From positions 1 through 38,603 of the IMG/VR virus record IMGVR_UViG_3300045994_000259: DNA of 38,603 nucleotides. One strand, given 5' to 3'. This DNA comes from a virus. The notes under the pieces are model-generated. The model had not been told where the DNA came from. It saw only the letters and a list, made by a program, of their open reading frames with translations, and made no database searches. Shown one piece after another: positions 20,855-28,872 of this stretch; within the stretch, counting starts at the first letter, position 1, and every line of letters starts with the position of its first letter. A program made the position numbers and the translations under genes.

Positions 20855-21544
20855 ATGGTATTTGAATTAACAAAAGATGATGATTTAGTAAGAGTTGCTT
20901 TATTAATTGTAGCTGAATCCGGAGTTGGCAAAACCTCTCAGTGTATGAATCTTGATCCAGACAAAGTCGCATTTGTATCACTTGAGTCTGGTGATTTATG
21001 CTTCAGAAAGAATAAGTATAAACCAAGGCTAAAATCAGTAATTAAAACAGTTGATGATTTGACTGAAGCTTTTTCTCAGCTTAATGATGGCATAGATGGA
21101 ATAGAGTATGTGTTCATTGACTCTCTTACTGAGATGGGAGAAATGGTACTTGCTGAATTAAAACAAGATCCTCACTATGGTCAACCAAAAAACGCTTTAC
21201 CAATGTACGGAAAATATAATGAAACTATGACTAAGATCGTGAAGTGCTATAGAGATATGGATAAATATACTGTTATATTTACTTGTTTATCTGAGAGAGC
21301 AAAAGACGGAATGGATACATTTGATGATTTTAATATTCCTGGAAACTCAGTTAAAAATATGCTTAAAAGTTATTTTGATTTAGTTTTACACATGCAGGTA
21401 TATAAAGACGAAGAAGGAATAGATAAGAGGGTTTTTTTAACAAACTCATCAGTTTCTAGGTTGGCAAAAGACAGGTCTGGATTATTAGAAGAAGTAGAAA
21501 ACGCAAACGTAGGCGATATAATTGCCAAAATAAAGGGAGAATAG
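20855..21544 (+). CDS. Sak4-like RecA-family single-strand annealing ATPase, 229 aa
   Basis: The 229-residue protein is a compact RecA-fold ATPase of the phage Sak4 kind, which anneals or exchanges single strands, usually with an SSB partner. Walker A AESGVGKTS is at about 20-28, Walker B YVFIDSLTEM at about 85-94, and a sensor-like VIFTCLSERAKDG at about 146-158. It lacks RecA's long N- and C-terminal parts. AGGAGTTAT precedes ATG. The next genes encode an SSB-like protein and a Cas4-like nuclease, which strongly supports a recombination role. Confidence 0.88.
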   Translation: MVFELTKDDDLVRVALLIVAESGVGKTSQCMNLDPDKVAFVSLESGDLCFRKNKYKPRLKSVIKTVDDLTEAFSQLNDGIDGIEYVFIDSLTEMGEMVLAELKQDPHYGQPKNALPMYGKYNETMTKIVKCYRDMDKYTVIFTCLSERAKDGMDTFDDFNIPGNSVKNMLKSYFDLVLHMQVYKDEEGIDKRVFLTNSSVSRLAKDRSGLLEEVENANVGDIIAKIKGE

Positions 21545-21545
21545 T

Positions 21546-22001
21546 ATGGGTTTCAGTTTTAAACAAGAAGTCGTAGAAGTTAAAGTTTTTGCACCAATAG
21601 CTCCAGGAGTGTATGATGTAAAATTTGATTCATTAGAGGAAAAGCAAACACAATCAGGCGGTGTCTCTTGGAACGCTAAGATGAAGATTATTAACTCAGG
21701 AAGAACCTTTTTTCTTTCTTGGAATGTTGAGAACGCTTCTGAAGTTTCTCAAAGAATTGCAAGAGAACAGTTAACTCAAATTGCTACATTGTTAGGTGTA
21801 CAGTCTGATATTAATCTAGAATCTATTAAGACTAATAAGGCATTTACTATTACTCTTGAACAAAGAGTATATGGTGATAAGACTTATTATCAAACTAAAG
21901 GACCATGGAAACTTGCTCCTATGACCATGGACCAAGCAGTATCAGCAGTTGAGAAGTCATTTTCAGCTCCAGTCAAAAAGAAATCACCGTGGGAAAAATA
22001 G
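21546..22001 (+). CDS. Single-stranded DNA-binding-like protein (DUF669 type), 151 aa
   Basis: The 151-residue protein has the beta-rich N-terminal two-thirds expected of an OB-like phage SSB: APIAPGVYDVKFDSLEEKQT, then SGGVSWNAKMKI, then TFFLSWNVENASEVSQ. This pattern matches DUF669-type proteins placed beside Sak4. The C terminus is basic then short and polar (APVKKKSPWEK) rather than the acidic tail of bacterial SSB. GGAG lies 7-8 bases before ATG. The end overlaps the nuclease gene by 13 bases. It should bind ssDNA and load or help the annealing ATPase; the assignment is by pattern and context. Confidence 0.75.
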   Translation: MGFSFKQEVVEVKVFAPIAPGVYDVKFDSLEEKQTQSGGVSWNAKMKIINSGRTFFLSWNVENASEVSQRIAREQLTQIATLLGVQSDINLESIKTNKAFTITLEQRVYGDKTYYQTKGPWKLAPMTMDQAVSAVEKSFSAPVKKKSPWEK

Positions 22002-22657
22002 ATATAATAAAACTTATTGATGATGCAATTATAAGGCGGGCAAGTCTAAAAACTTCCCGCAACTATATGGGTGCCAGCGGCTTGGGGGAAAAGTGTGACC
22101 GTAAGCTTTGGTACTCTTATAAACTTCCAGAAACTATCACTGATCCAAGGATTAATAGGATCTTTGATCTAGGTAATAATCTTGAAGATGTTGTTGTTAA
22201 ATATATGAGAGATGCTGGGTTAATTATCCATACTCATGACGAAAACGGAGAGCAGTTTGGTTTTGTAGATGGAATTATTGCTGGTCATTGCGATGGTGTA
22301 CTAGAAACTCCAGATGGACCAGTAATGGTAGAATTTAAGACTTTCAATACAAAAAGATTTGAAAATTTTAAAAAAGTTGGTATAAAAGAATCTGATCCAA
22401 AATATTATACTCAAATTCAAGTTTACATAGAAAAATTTGAACTTAATAAGGGCGTAGTAATAGGGATAGATAAAAACGATTGTGAGCTTCATATTGAATG
22501 GCTAGATGCTGATCCTATAGAGGCTCACTGGGCAATTAACAGGGGAAAAGAAATTGGAAACAGAGAAACAGAACCAGATAGAGGATACGGTCATAAGTCA
22601 AGCTTCCAGTGCAAATTGTGCAACTATAGAGCCAAGTGTTGGGCTGACGTTGACTAA
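21989..22657 (+). CDS. Cas4/RecB-like PD-(D/E)XK exonuclease, 222 aa
   Basis: Starts at GTG 21989, overlapping the SSB-like stop; no ribosome-binding site is obvious, so coupling is likely. Motifs: GAS-x-L-G-E-K-C with Cys36, H100-x-D102 in GHCDGVLE, E115-x-K117 in VEFKT, and a Q-containing YYTQIQVY helix at ~139-146. A cluster C208-x2-C211-x5-C217, with C36, fits a four-Cys iron-sulphur site as in Cas4 and AddB. It probably resects DNA ends to make substrate for the annealing protein. Related phage enzymes are common next to Sak4; there is no CRISPR array here, so it is not a CRISPR adaptation gene. Confidence 0.9.
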   Translation: MGKIDIIKLIDDAIIRRASLKTSRNYMGASGLGEKCDRKLWYSYKLPETITDPRINRIFDLGNNLEDVVVKYMRDAGLIIHTHDENGEQFGFVDGIIAGHCDGVLETPDGPVMVEFKTFNTKRFENFKKVGIKESDPKYYTQIQVYIEKFELNKGVVIGIDKNDCELHIEWLDADPIEAHWAINRGKEIGNRETEPDRGYGHKSSFQCKLCNYRAKCWADVD

Positions 22658-22871
22658 GCATGAGGCAGGATTACTATGGGGAATGATGAAGATTGCATTT
22701 GAAGGATCTCAAGAGAAGAGATATCCACAAAGCAACAACAAGTTTCCAGAACAATTATTTCCCATGAGTAATGAGGCATTAATGAAATTGCTTCCAGTTT
22801 GGGAAAAAATAGCTAAAGATTTAGACTCTTTAAACGGGATTAAAAGCCATGAAACAATGTTCTCAGTGTAA
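22554..22871 (+). CDS. Hypothetical protein, TTG start, 105 aa
   Basis: The frame opens at TTG 22554 with GGGGA 7 bases upstream, inside the nuclease gene (104-base overlap). Later starts (a TTG or ATG near 22650-22685) have no good ribosome-binding site. The conserved-looking part begins LTLTKHEAGLLWGMMKIAFE and continues to a helical C terminus KLLPVWEKIAKDLDSLNG. I do not recognise the family. It overlaps the zinc-ribbon gene by 23 bases. The C-terminal ~70 residues are the firm part; the start is uncertain. Confidence 0.62.
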   Translation: METEKQNQIEDTVISQASSANCATIEPSVGLTLTKHEAGLLWGMMKIAFEGSQEKRYPQSNNKFPEQLFPMSNEALMKLLPVWEKIAKDLDSLNGIKSHETMFSV

Positions 22872-23112
22872 GCGCTTTGGAGCTGGTGATTACTTTATAA
22901 GGAAGAAGACTTCTTTATGCTATAAATGCCAGCCAACAGCAACTATTAAGGAAGCTAGGTATGAGTTTATGAAGCTTAAGCAAGAAGTAGTTAAAAGAAA
23001 GTGCTTAATGTGTGATAGAACTTTTAATTCTACTGGAAATAGAAGATGCTATGAGTGTAATAATTTAACAAAAGATCAAGCTAGGACAGAAGTTAGTAGC
23101 TATTTGAGGTAA
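22849..23112 (+). CDS. Double zinc-ribbon protein, 87 aa
   Basis: The 87-residue product has two Cys-rich knuckles: C4-x2-C7 with C24-x2-C27, and C52-x2-C55 with C67-x2-C70 (approximate positions), separated by a basic helix KEARYEFMKLKQEVVKRK. Each could bind one zinc. Small phage zinc-ribbon proteins often contact DNA or RNA polymerase; the late place in the early operon is compatible with a transcription factor for late genes. That role is a guess. Confidence 0.7.
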   Translation: MKQCSQCKRFGAGDYFIRKKTSLCYKCQPTATIKEARYEFMKLKQEVVKRKCLMCDRTFNSTGNRRCYECNNLTKDQARTEVSSYLR

Positions 23113-23114
23113 TT

Positions 23115-23669
23115 ATGTGGAATCCATTTAAAAAGAAATCAGTTTTATTAATCCCAGATTATAATTCACTGGTTTCTTCATGCTTGTTTGATAGTAATTA
23201 CGACATAATAACTTCTGGAGTATGTCTTAAGATACTATTAAATATAGAAAGATATTCCGCTGTAGAACTTGCTACTAAAGTTCCTTGGTACCTAATAGCT
23301 GCTCTGCATTATAGAGAGTCTGATCTTGATTTTAATACTTGCCTTCATAATGGAGATAAGTTACCAGGTCCTACTCACAACGTCCCTGCAGGGCGTGGTC
23401 CCTTTAAGTCATGGGAAGATGCTGCTATAGATGCTCTGGTGATGGAAAAACTTCCTATCCAGTGGACTATTCAGTCCTGTCTTGAGTTTTCTGAAAAATA
23501 TAATGGACTTGGTTATAGATCTCATGGATGCTATAGTCCCTATGTTTGGGCTGGAACTTCAGTTTATACTGGAGGTCTATATATAGCTGATGATAAATTT
23601 AGTTCTAGTAAGTTTGATAAAAGAATTGGAACAGCTTGCATTATAAAGAAGCTAACTTCCGCTTTTTAA
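23115..23669 (+). CDS. Lysozyme-like endolysin, 184 aa
   Basis: The 184-residue protein has a lysozyme-fold pattern: VPWYLIAALHYRESDLDF with likely catalytic Glu68, then the NVPAGRGPFKSWEDAAIDAL block, then EKYNGLGYRSHGCYSPYVWAG and a C-terminal Y-x-A-D-x-K-F. It should cleave peptidoglycan glycan strands. There is no signal peptide, so it needs a holin or other exit. Unusually it is the last gene of the plus-strand early operon rather than in the late unit. Its 3' end overlaps the last minus-strand gene by 29 bases, with no terminator hairpin between. Confidence 0.86.
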   Translation: MWNPFKKKSVLLIPDYNSLVSSCLFDSNYDIITSGVCLKILLNIERYSAVELATKVPWYLIAALHYRESDLDFNTCLHNGDKLPGPTHNVPAGRGPFKSWEDAAIDALVMEKLPIQWTIQSCLEFSEKYNGLGYRSHGCYSPYVWAGTSVYTGGLYIADDKFSSSKFDKRIGTACIIKKLTSAF

Positions 23670-23871
23670 TTACTGTGGATTTTATTATAGATACCATCTC
23701 TCTATTTAATTCAGTAGTTTCTTGATCTTGATCAAGTACATGCCACCAAGTCCCATATACATGGGACTTATCTTCTTTTGTTATCCATAATGTAACTTCA
23801 CATATCATCTTTGAGTCACCTTTACAGTGGTCATGAAATTGTATTGTATATTTAGATCCTATTTTGAACAT
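23641..23871 (-). CDS. Hypothetical protein, 76 aa
   Basis: The 76-residue product reads MFKIGSKYTIQFHDHCKGDS and continues with beta-like VTLWITKEDKSHVYGTWWHV before a basic C terminus IKSTVIKKRKLASL. It has no signal or membrane segment. It follows the metallophosphoesterase gene with a 13-base overlap, and its end overlaps the endolysin gene on the opposite strand. Function unknown. Confidence 0.62.
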   Translation of the reverse strand: MFKIGSKYTIQFHDHCKGDSKMICEVTLWITKEDKSHVYGTWWHVLDQDQETTELNREMVSIIKSTVIKKRKLASL

Positions 23872-24665
23872 ATAATAGTCCCATCTGCCAGTGTTAGCTG
23901 GTTATCGAATATTAGGTGTACATTTAAATTAAACTTCCCATTTGGGCGCATATAGATTGTGGTATAGCCGTTCTGCCAGCAAGTCTCAGCATTCTTTATG
24001 TAGTGAGGATTAAGGTCGCACATAGCAGGATTACTCCATGCTGATCTGGACTCACCTCTAACCGAAAAGGTTGAGCATTCGGCACTATGGACATGACCAT
24101 ATAACACGTTTCTTCCTCCGCAAGCCATATAATGCTTCTTGAGCGCGGATGGACCATGGAACATCCCATGGGTAATGCTGATTTCTCCAAAATCCAGCCA
24201 GCTATTATATTCTGTGCTTCCAATATTTCTCTCCTTTAACTTTAGATCTCTTTCTATGTTAAAGTTTGGTTTATATCCTTCAGGGCAATATTTAGATAAG
24301 AACATATCTAGTCTTGGTTGATCATGGTTTCCATGCATAAAAATTATATGATTAAAGTGGGACTGAAGAGCATCCAGCGTATCATTGCCCCATTTAATCT
24401 CTTCCTGATATTTAGGAAGGAAAAATTCATCTACTCCGTCTTTTCTATCTTTCCAGAATTGAAACTCAGCATCCTTTGGCATAAAGTATGCAGTATCTAA
24501 AAAGTCACCACCAATGATCAGATTTCTCTGAGACTTTTTTAGTAACTGTGAATGTTTTAGGAGAATTTCAAATGAAGGAATGTGAAGGTGGTGACTATGT
24601 AGATCAGATATGAAAAACCACATCTGAGGTTCTTTAGGTGTTTTTAAAACATGAGTTGCTCCCAA
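23859..24665 (-). CDS. Calcineurin-like metallophosphoesterase, 268 aa
   Basis: The start is TTG at 24665 with AAGGAAG 6 bases upstream. All metallophosphoesterase motifs are present: SDLH (D21, H23), GGDFLD (D54), GNHD (N113-D115), ITHG (H166) and GHVH (H191, H193), so it should bind two metal ions. Related phage enzymes act as nucleic-acid phosphatases or nucleases (as in SbcD), but some cleave cyclic nucleotides, so an anti-defence role is conceivable. A sigma70-like promoter lies just upstream, so it may be made separately from the late genes before it. Confidence 0.9.
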   Translation of the reverse strand: MGATHVLKTPKEPQMWFFISDLHSHHLHIPSFEILLKHSQLLKKSQRNLIIGGDFLDTAYFMPKDAEFQFWKDRKDGVDEFFLPKYQEEIKWGNDTLDALQSHFNHIIFMHGNHDQPRLDMFLSKYCPEGYKPNFNIERDLKLKERNIGSTEYNSWLDFGEISITHGMFHGPSALKKHYMACGGRNVLYGHVHSAECSTFSVRGESRSAWSNPAMCDLNPHYIKNAETCWQNGYTTIYMRPNGKFNLNVHLIFDNQLTLADGTIICSK

Positions 24666-24695
24666 TATTCTTCCTTGAATAATTGATACAACTAA

Positions 24696-24723
24696 ATTAT
24701 ATGCTAAGGGATTATAGAATCAA
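24696..24723 (-). promoter_or_regulatory. Minus-strand promoter for the metallophosphoesterase gene
   Basis: On the minus strand TTGATT (24718-24723), a 16-bp spacer and a perfect TATAAT (24696-24701) form a good sigma70-type promoter. The -35 box lies in the 3' end of the lipoprotein gene and the start is 31 bases from TTG 24665. Early or constitutive expression of the phosphoesterase is suggested. Confidence 0.65.
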
Positions 24724-25018
24724 GCTTATTCGACCACTGTCCTATATTGTTAGAACAATTATTATTCCGCTTACATTGGTCAAGTATATAGATTTTAATT
24801 TTTATCCATGAGTCTACTGGCACATAAATAGACTCTATCTTAAGATCTATCCATGATTTTCCATCCAAGAGATGGGTATCATCTATAATTATGTCTTTAT
24901 TTGATATTGTATAAGTACAAAATGCGCTATTTACTGTTCTTTGTCTGCAAACTGGAACATCAGGTATAGAAGCACAGCTACAAATAATTAAACTTAACAA
25001 GAGACTTGAATTTCTCAT
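24704..25018 (-). CDS. Lipoprotein, spanin-like candidate, 104 aa
   Basis: I choose ATG at 25018 (MRNSSLLLSLIICSCASIPD), 6 bases after AAGGA; a TTG two codons earlier is less likely. The signal peptide ends at a lipobox around I-C-S-C or L-I-I-C, giving a lipid anchor in the envelope. The mature part has four more Cys (VC, FC, QC, NC) and Lys-rich KIKIYILDQCKRNNN. A late lipoprotein beside small membrane genes could be an outer-membrane spanin; I see no clear inner-membrane spanin partner overlapping it. It overlaps the 109-residue gene by 41 bases. Confidence 0.7.
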   Translation of the reverse strand: MRNSSLLLSLIICSCASIPDVPVCRQRTVNSAFCTYTISNKDIIIDDTHLLDGKSWIDLKIESIYVPVDSWIKIKIYILDQCKRNNNCSNNIGQWSNKLDSIIP

Positions 25019-25307
25019 CTGCAATCCTTATATCTTCTACTGATTGTGTTTTATTGGCTTGTATAGTAGCTGCAACATACTCTCTTCCTTGCTCTGATAC
25101 TCTTAGATCAACAAATGTAAAAAATGCTGATAGCTCTAAACCATCAGCTATTTTACGCACGATCCAATTTAAACCCTGATCGATAATTAAATTGAAGGGT
25201 GGTACGTTTAAATAGGGGAAAGCCCCAAAAAATGCTATTTTAACTGCACTCTCTGAGGCTTTAACGAAGTATTCCTTGTTTATTCGGACTAGCTCGTCTG
25301 TGGTCAT
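24978..25307 (-). CDS. Possible holin-like membrane protein, 109 aa
   Basis: The 109-residue protein has a polar N terminus, then AVKIAFFGAFPYLNVPPFNL and LIIDQGLNWIVRKIADGLEL, two moderately hydrophobic stretches, then ELSAFFTFVDLRVSEQGREY and a charged C terminus. This looks like a small two-segment membrane protein. Position between a small helical gene and a lipoprotein gene, in the late unit, suits a lysis cassette. Its ATG overlaps the upstream stop (TAATG). Holin function is a hypothesis. Confidence 0.62.
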   Translation of the reverse strand: MTTDELVRINKEYFVKASESAVKIAFFGAFPYLNVPPFNLIIDQGLNWIVRKIADGLELSAFFTFVDLRVSEQGREYVAATIQANKTQSVEDIRIADEKFKSLVKFNYL

Positions 25308-25534
25308 TAAGCTAAAAGAGAAAGTTTTAATTCAGCAACTTTTGCTTTAATTAGAGACTCAAGAGCTGGATTAATAGCTGGAAGAATCATTGCAACTGCT
25401 GCGTCGTCTAATGGAGTAGCAGTTTTAGCTACTGCATCTTTTAGAGCTTGCTCACCAATGTCTTTAACTAGACCAATTACTAGTTTTTCTAGGTCAATAC
25501 AATCTACTACTAATTTAATTAATTCTAACTTCAT
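25307..25534 (-). CDS. Small helical protein, possible membrane-active, 75 aa
   Basis: The 75-residue product is amphipathic throughout (MKLELIKLVVDCIDLEKLVI, then AVAMILPAINPALESLI), without a clear 20-residue membrane span. AGGAGATAGT precedes ATG. It is coupled to the 109-residue gene by TAATG. It could be part of a lysis or envelope cassette with its neighbours; no family recognised. Confidence 0.6.
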   Translation of the reverse strand: MKLELIKLVVDCIDLEKLVIGLVKDIGEQALKDAVAKTATPLDDAAVAMILPAINPALESLIKAKVAELKLSLLA

Positions 25535-25535
25535 A

Positions 25536-25661
25536 CTATCTCCTAAGCTTACTGATTAATATAGCTAGGTAAGAGTTATGTTCACTCTTATCTAGTCCTT
25601 TATGATATTCTAAGTATGACTGAATCATAAGTAAAGCTAAGTAAACTCCGAATTCTTTCAT
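25536..25661 (-). CDS. Small membrane-anchored protein, 41 aa
   Basis: The 41-residue frame starts in an ATGA overlap with the stop of the 658-residue virion gene: MKEFGVYLALLMIQSYLEYH, then a charged KGLDKSEHNSYLAILISKLRR. It may have one short membrane segment at residues 4-16. Coupling on the upstream side and a fit between two genes support it as real. Role unknown, possibly lysis-related. Confidence 0.55.
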   Translation of the reverse strand: MKEFGVYLALLMIQSYLEYHKGLDKSEHNSYLAILISKLRR

Positions 25662-27634
25662 TGGTAATCGTCCGGTAATGATCCATCTCTATTTAGACCA
25701 TCTTGGTATTGGGCTTTTTGAGTATTAGTTAATGCTCTATTATTATTTACGTCTTGATAAGCATTATGAATCATCATTTGCTTTTGTATAGGGTCTATCG
25801 AGAATATCTTCCCATCGAATCTATTATACTTATCAGGATGGAATATATTAGGAAATTGAGTTCCTATTATTGGAAGTATATTCTTTAGCTGCTCTGGATG
25901 CATCATTAGTGCATCTTGCAAGGTAGCGACTAGCTTAGGATCATTTGTAGCTTGAGCTAGTTTTGCTAGTGCCAGCTTTGTGTTAGATAGGATTGCTTCT
26001 GAGTTTCTTGGTATTTTATATTCAGCAAGATTTTCTACTAATCCCTTTTGCATCATCATTTGTTGTTGAATATTGGGTACATTTGCAACTGCTCCTGGTC
26101 TAAGCAATAGAGCTATTTGACTAAGACCTTTTCCTGGTCTAATATAGTCGGCTGCATTCTGAGCCAATGAAGCTGTTCTTGATGGTATTTGATTGGCAAT
26201 ATCCTTAAAAACTGCCCTAGCTGCTCCAAAACCTCCACCAATAGAAGCTCCAAGCACTGGATGCCCAACAGCTTCTCCTGCAGCTAGGCCTATTCCTGCC
26301 ATTCCTAGTGCTTCAACTGCACTTGATCCAGATAAGTTTGAAGTTTTTGCTCCAGCTACTATATCTTTTGCATTTAATAGGTTTGATAAGTCATTATTTG
26401 CTTTTACAAAATTACTTACGTTTGGATCTGTATCTGAAATTCCATTTATTCTATTGTCTATCTCTGACCAAATAGCCTTATGGACTTTTAAATCAGTGAC
26501 ACCTTGGACTCCATATGTTTCAGGATTACTTTTAATTTCATAGATAGCATCAGCTGCATTTCTTTTCATATCTATTAGATCTGAAAATGATCTCAATCCA
26601 CTTGCTATATTAGTTTTAAGCTTTCCTTTAACTTGATTTATAAGATCAGTTTGATCTTTTGCTGCAAACTTAACCAGGGAGTTTTGATTCCTAGACTCTC
26701 CTGACATTTTATTTATTATATCATTAGCCATTTGATTTACATCAATAGGAGGCATTCCTTGTGATATATGAGAAGCTCCCTGTTTTACAGAATCTGTTAA
26801 TTCATTAATAATTCCATATCCAGGTTTCCCTCTTTGTATGTTATTTTTATCATATTCAATTCCATAATCTCCAGCTAGTTGCTTATGTAGTTCTTCTGGA
26901 TTATGTATTAGATCAGCAAGTCCATACTCATTTAGAGTATTCCCAACTATCTCCATTTTTTTATTAGTAACCATTTCAATGTTTTTACTTCTATCAAGGT
27001 CTGAATTTTTTATTAACCCCTTACCTCTTTCGCTCTGTGCAGCTTCATCAAGAGTATTAACTACTCCCTCTTGAGGTACATGAGGAAGAATTATATCTCC
27101 CATAAATGCATCAAGTGCTATTCCTGGAACATCCGAAGGAACTACTGAGGAGGCGAATTCATATGCCTTTGGAAACTCTTTTTGTACCCATGCTTTTGCT
27201 GTGCCTAATTTTGTTTCTCCCTGGGCTATATCTTGAAATGGAGTATCCATTATTGGCTTTTGTTCAGGGAATGCTTCTCTGAATCTTCCCATAAAGCTAG
27301 ATTTTGCCTGAGGTTCCCATGAAGTTATTTCTTTATTTACATTTTCGTAAGGATCTACTCCTTTTCCAATATCTATAAGTGGTCCAGCTGTTAATGCAAA
27401 TGATTTTGATCTTATGTTGTCTAGATATTTTAATTTATCAGCAACATTATATACTTTATTTAGACCTAGACCTTCTTCTAGCGTAGGCTCTTGCGGGATA
27501 CTGACTGGAGCTTCTGATGGAGAGGCTTCCATGCTCTGTATTTGAGATATTTTATCTTCCCTAGATCTAGGTATCGCAGAAGATTGTTCAGACTGTAATC
27601 TCATTATCTCATCTATTTTTTCTTCTCTGGTCAT
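25658..27634 (-). CDS. Large internal virion protein, ejection-type, 658 aa
   Basis: The 658-residue protein is mainly helical and polar. Two REEKIDEI/REDKISQI-like repeats open it (residues ~2-35), a long helical middle follows, and an Ala/Gly-rich segment around 440-490 (AVEALGMAGIGLAAGEAVGH) looks membrane-active. The last ~150 residues are Gln/Asn-rich. Size, build and place after nozzle, collar and three smaller virion genes match P22 gp16-like ejection proteins that enter the host with the DNA. No lytic-transglycosylase motif was seen. Confidence 0.72.
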   Translation of the reverse strand: MTREEKIDEIMRLQSEQSSAIPRSREDKISQIQSMEASPSEAPVSIPQEPTLEEGLGLNKVYNVADKLKYLDNIRSKSFALTAGPLIDIGKGVDPYENVNKEITSWEPQAKSSFMGRFREAFPEQKPIMDTPFQDIAQGETKLGTAKAWVQKEFPKAYEFASSVVPSDVPGIALDAFMGDIILPHVPQEGVVNTLDEAAQSERGKGLIKNSDLDRSKNIEMVTNKKMEIVGNTLNEYGLADLIHNPEELHKQLAGDYGIEYDKNNIQRGKPGYGIINELTDSVKQGASHISQGMPPIDVNQMANDIINKMSGESRNQNSLVKFAAKDQTDLINQVKGKLKTNIASGLRSFSDLIDMKRNAADAIYEIKSNPETYGVQGVTDLKVHKAIWSEIDNRINGISDTDPNVSNFVKANNDLSNLLNAKDIVAGAKTSNLSGSSAVEALGMAGIGLAAGEAVGHPVLGASIGGGFGAARAVFKDIANQIPSRTASLAQNAADYIRPGKGLSQIALLLRPGAVANVPNIQQQMMMQKGLVENLAEYKIPRNSEAILSNTKLALAKLAQATNDPKLVATLQDALMMHPEQLKNILPIIGTQFPNIFHPDKYNRFDGKIFSIDPIQKQMMIHNAYQDVNNNRALTNTQKAQYQDGLNRDGSLPDDYQ

Positions 27635-27635
27635 T

Positions 27636-28871
27636 TTATTTACCCTTATCTTTTAGCCCTTGAATTATTCTATCTAATTGAGCATCTGGCATTGCCCCTA
27701 GTTGCTGCTTTGAATGGTTTGCAGATCTAACTGGAGGAGAAACATTTATATCAGTTGGAGCTACTATTTTATCTGAAATAAATTTCATTTTATTTTTATC
27801 TTGTCCACCATCTGAGAACGTTCTCACGTATCTGTCTTGTACTGAATATAAAGCATCATTATTTGCCTTATCAAGCTCAACAAGGACTGCTCTTAATTGT
27901 CTTAATTGTTCTTTTGGATTTTGATTTGTAGATATAGTTTCTATTCTTTGTGATAATTTTTCAAACATTCCAGGAGGAGCTGTTACAAATCCTCTTTCTT
28001 GGTCTGAAAGTCTTTCATTAACAATTGCCTTTGCTGTTCTGAAAATACCAGCTGCTTGCGTAATTGCATCTGAGTCTGGAGCATTTAATAGGTTAATTGC
28101 ACCTTTCAGAGATGCTTTCTGTTCATTTATTGACTTGGTTTCTTGCATGAACTTTTCAACCATTCCATTACCTTGTTGAACTTCATCTTCTCGCAAGTTA
28201 TATTTATCCCCAACTCCCCTTGCTACTCCTGCAACATTTGAAACTCCACTAGTTGGTCCAATTGCAATTATTTTCTTGTTTCCTTTTTCATCCGTAACTT
28301 CTTTATATTGAGGTGCTTGATATTTAACTGGATTTTTAACAAGTTCTCCTGCTGCAGAGCCTACTTGCCCTGTACCTTTATTAAATGACCCAATAGCCTC
28401 TAGACCAGTAACTGGATCTTTATATGTAATAGGAGATAGTGAACTAGCAGAACTATTCCTTGCTGGTTTGATATATGGCTCTAATCCTGGAGCATTTCTA
28501 ATATCAGTATATTGTGGCTTCCCGTCTGGACCAACAGTCATTGCTAGTTTTTTAGGGGCACCTTCTAGGTATTGTTTTTGACTGTCTTGTATAGCTTGTT
28601 CTGCTGCTAAGGGGCTAGCCCCAAATAAGAAGCTCATTAATGCAGGAGCTGCTCCAGCTATTCCTCTTACAATTGTAGATCTATCTTGAGAGCTCATTCC
28701 TTCATTTTTTGGAGATACAGTTTTTACTTCTGTACTTGCTCCATCTGGAGCATTTGCAGCATAATTAGTTTCTTCAGCTGAAGGAGTTTCTAGATCCATA
28801 GAAGAATCTTCTGGTCCTTGTGGATCTATTTGATCTCCTTCTGATGAAGGTTTTCTTTTCATTGTTGCCAT
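27636..28871 (-). CDS. Internal virion protein, ejection-type, 411 aa
   Basis: The 411-residue protein has a disordered acidic N terminus (residues 1-60), a hydrophobic RGIAGAAPALMSFLFGASPLAAEQA segment at about 69-93 that could enter a membrane, and a helical, Gln/Lys-rich C-terminal half. This build is common for podovirus ejection proteins such as gp20. AAGG precedes its ATG, and it directly follows the 107-residue gene. Assignment by build and position. Confidence 0.68.
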   Translation of the reverse strand: MATMKRKPSSEGDQIDPQGPEDSSMDLETPSAEETNYAANAPDGASTEVKTVSPKNEGMSSQDRSTIVRGIAGAAPALMSFLFGASPLAAEQAIQDSQKQYLEGAPKKLAMTVGPDGKPQYTDIRNAPGLEPYIKPARNSSASSLSPITYKDPVTGLEAIGSFNKGTGQVGSAAGELVKNPVKYQAPQYKEVTDEKGNKKIIAIGPTSGVSNVAGVARGVGDKYNLREDEVQQGNGMVEKFMQETKSINEQKASLKGAINLLNAPDSDAITQAAGIFRTAKAIVNERLSDQERGFVTAPPGMFEKLSQRIETISTNQNPKEQLRQLRAVLVELDKANNDALYSVQDRYVRTFSDGGQDKNKMKFISDKIVAPTDINVSPPVRSANHSKQQLGAMPDAQLDRIIQGLKDKGK

Positions 28872-28872
28872 A

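Noticed and set aside
21989-22657. CRISPR adaptation gene (Cas4)
   Set aside because: The fold and Fe-S cysteines are Cas4-like, but no cas1, cas2 or repeat-spacer array is present; Sak4 and SSB neighbours indicate phage recombination.
26193-26543. Plus-strand 116-codon frame inside the large internal-protein gene
   Set aside because: Proline/alanine/serine-rich shadow of the opposite strand with no start signal and no neighbours on that strand.
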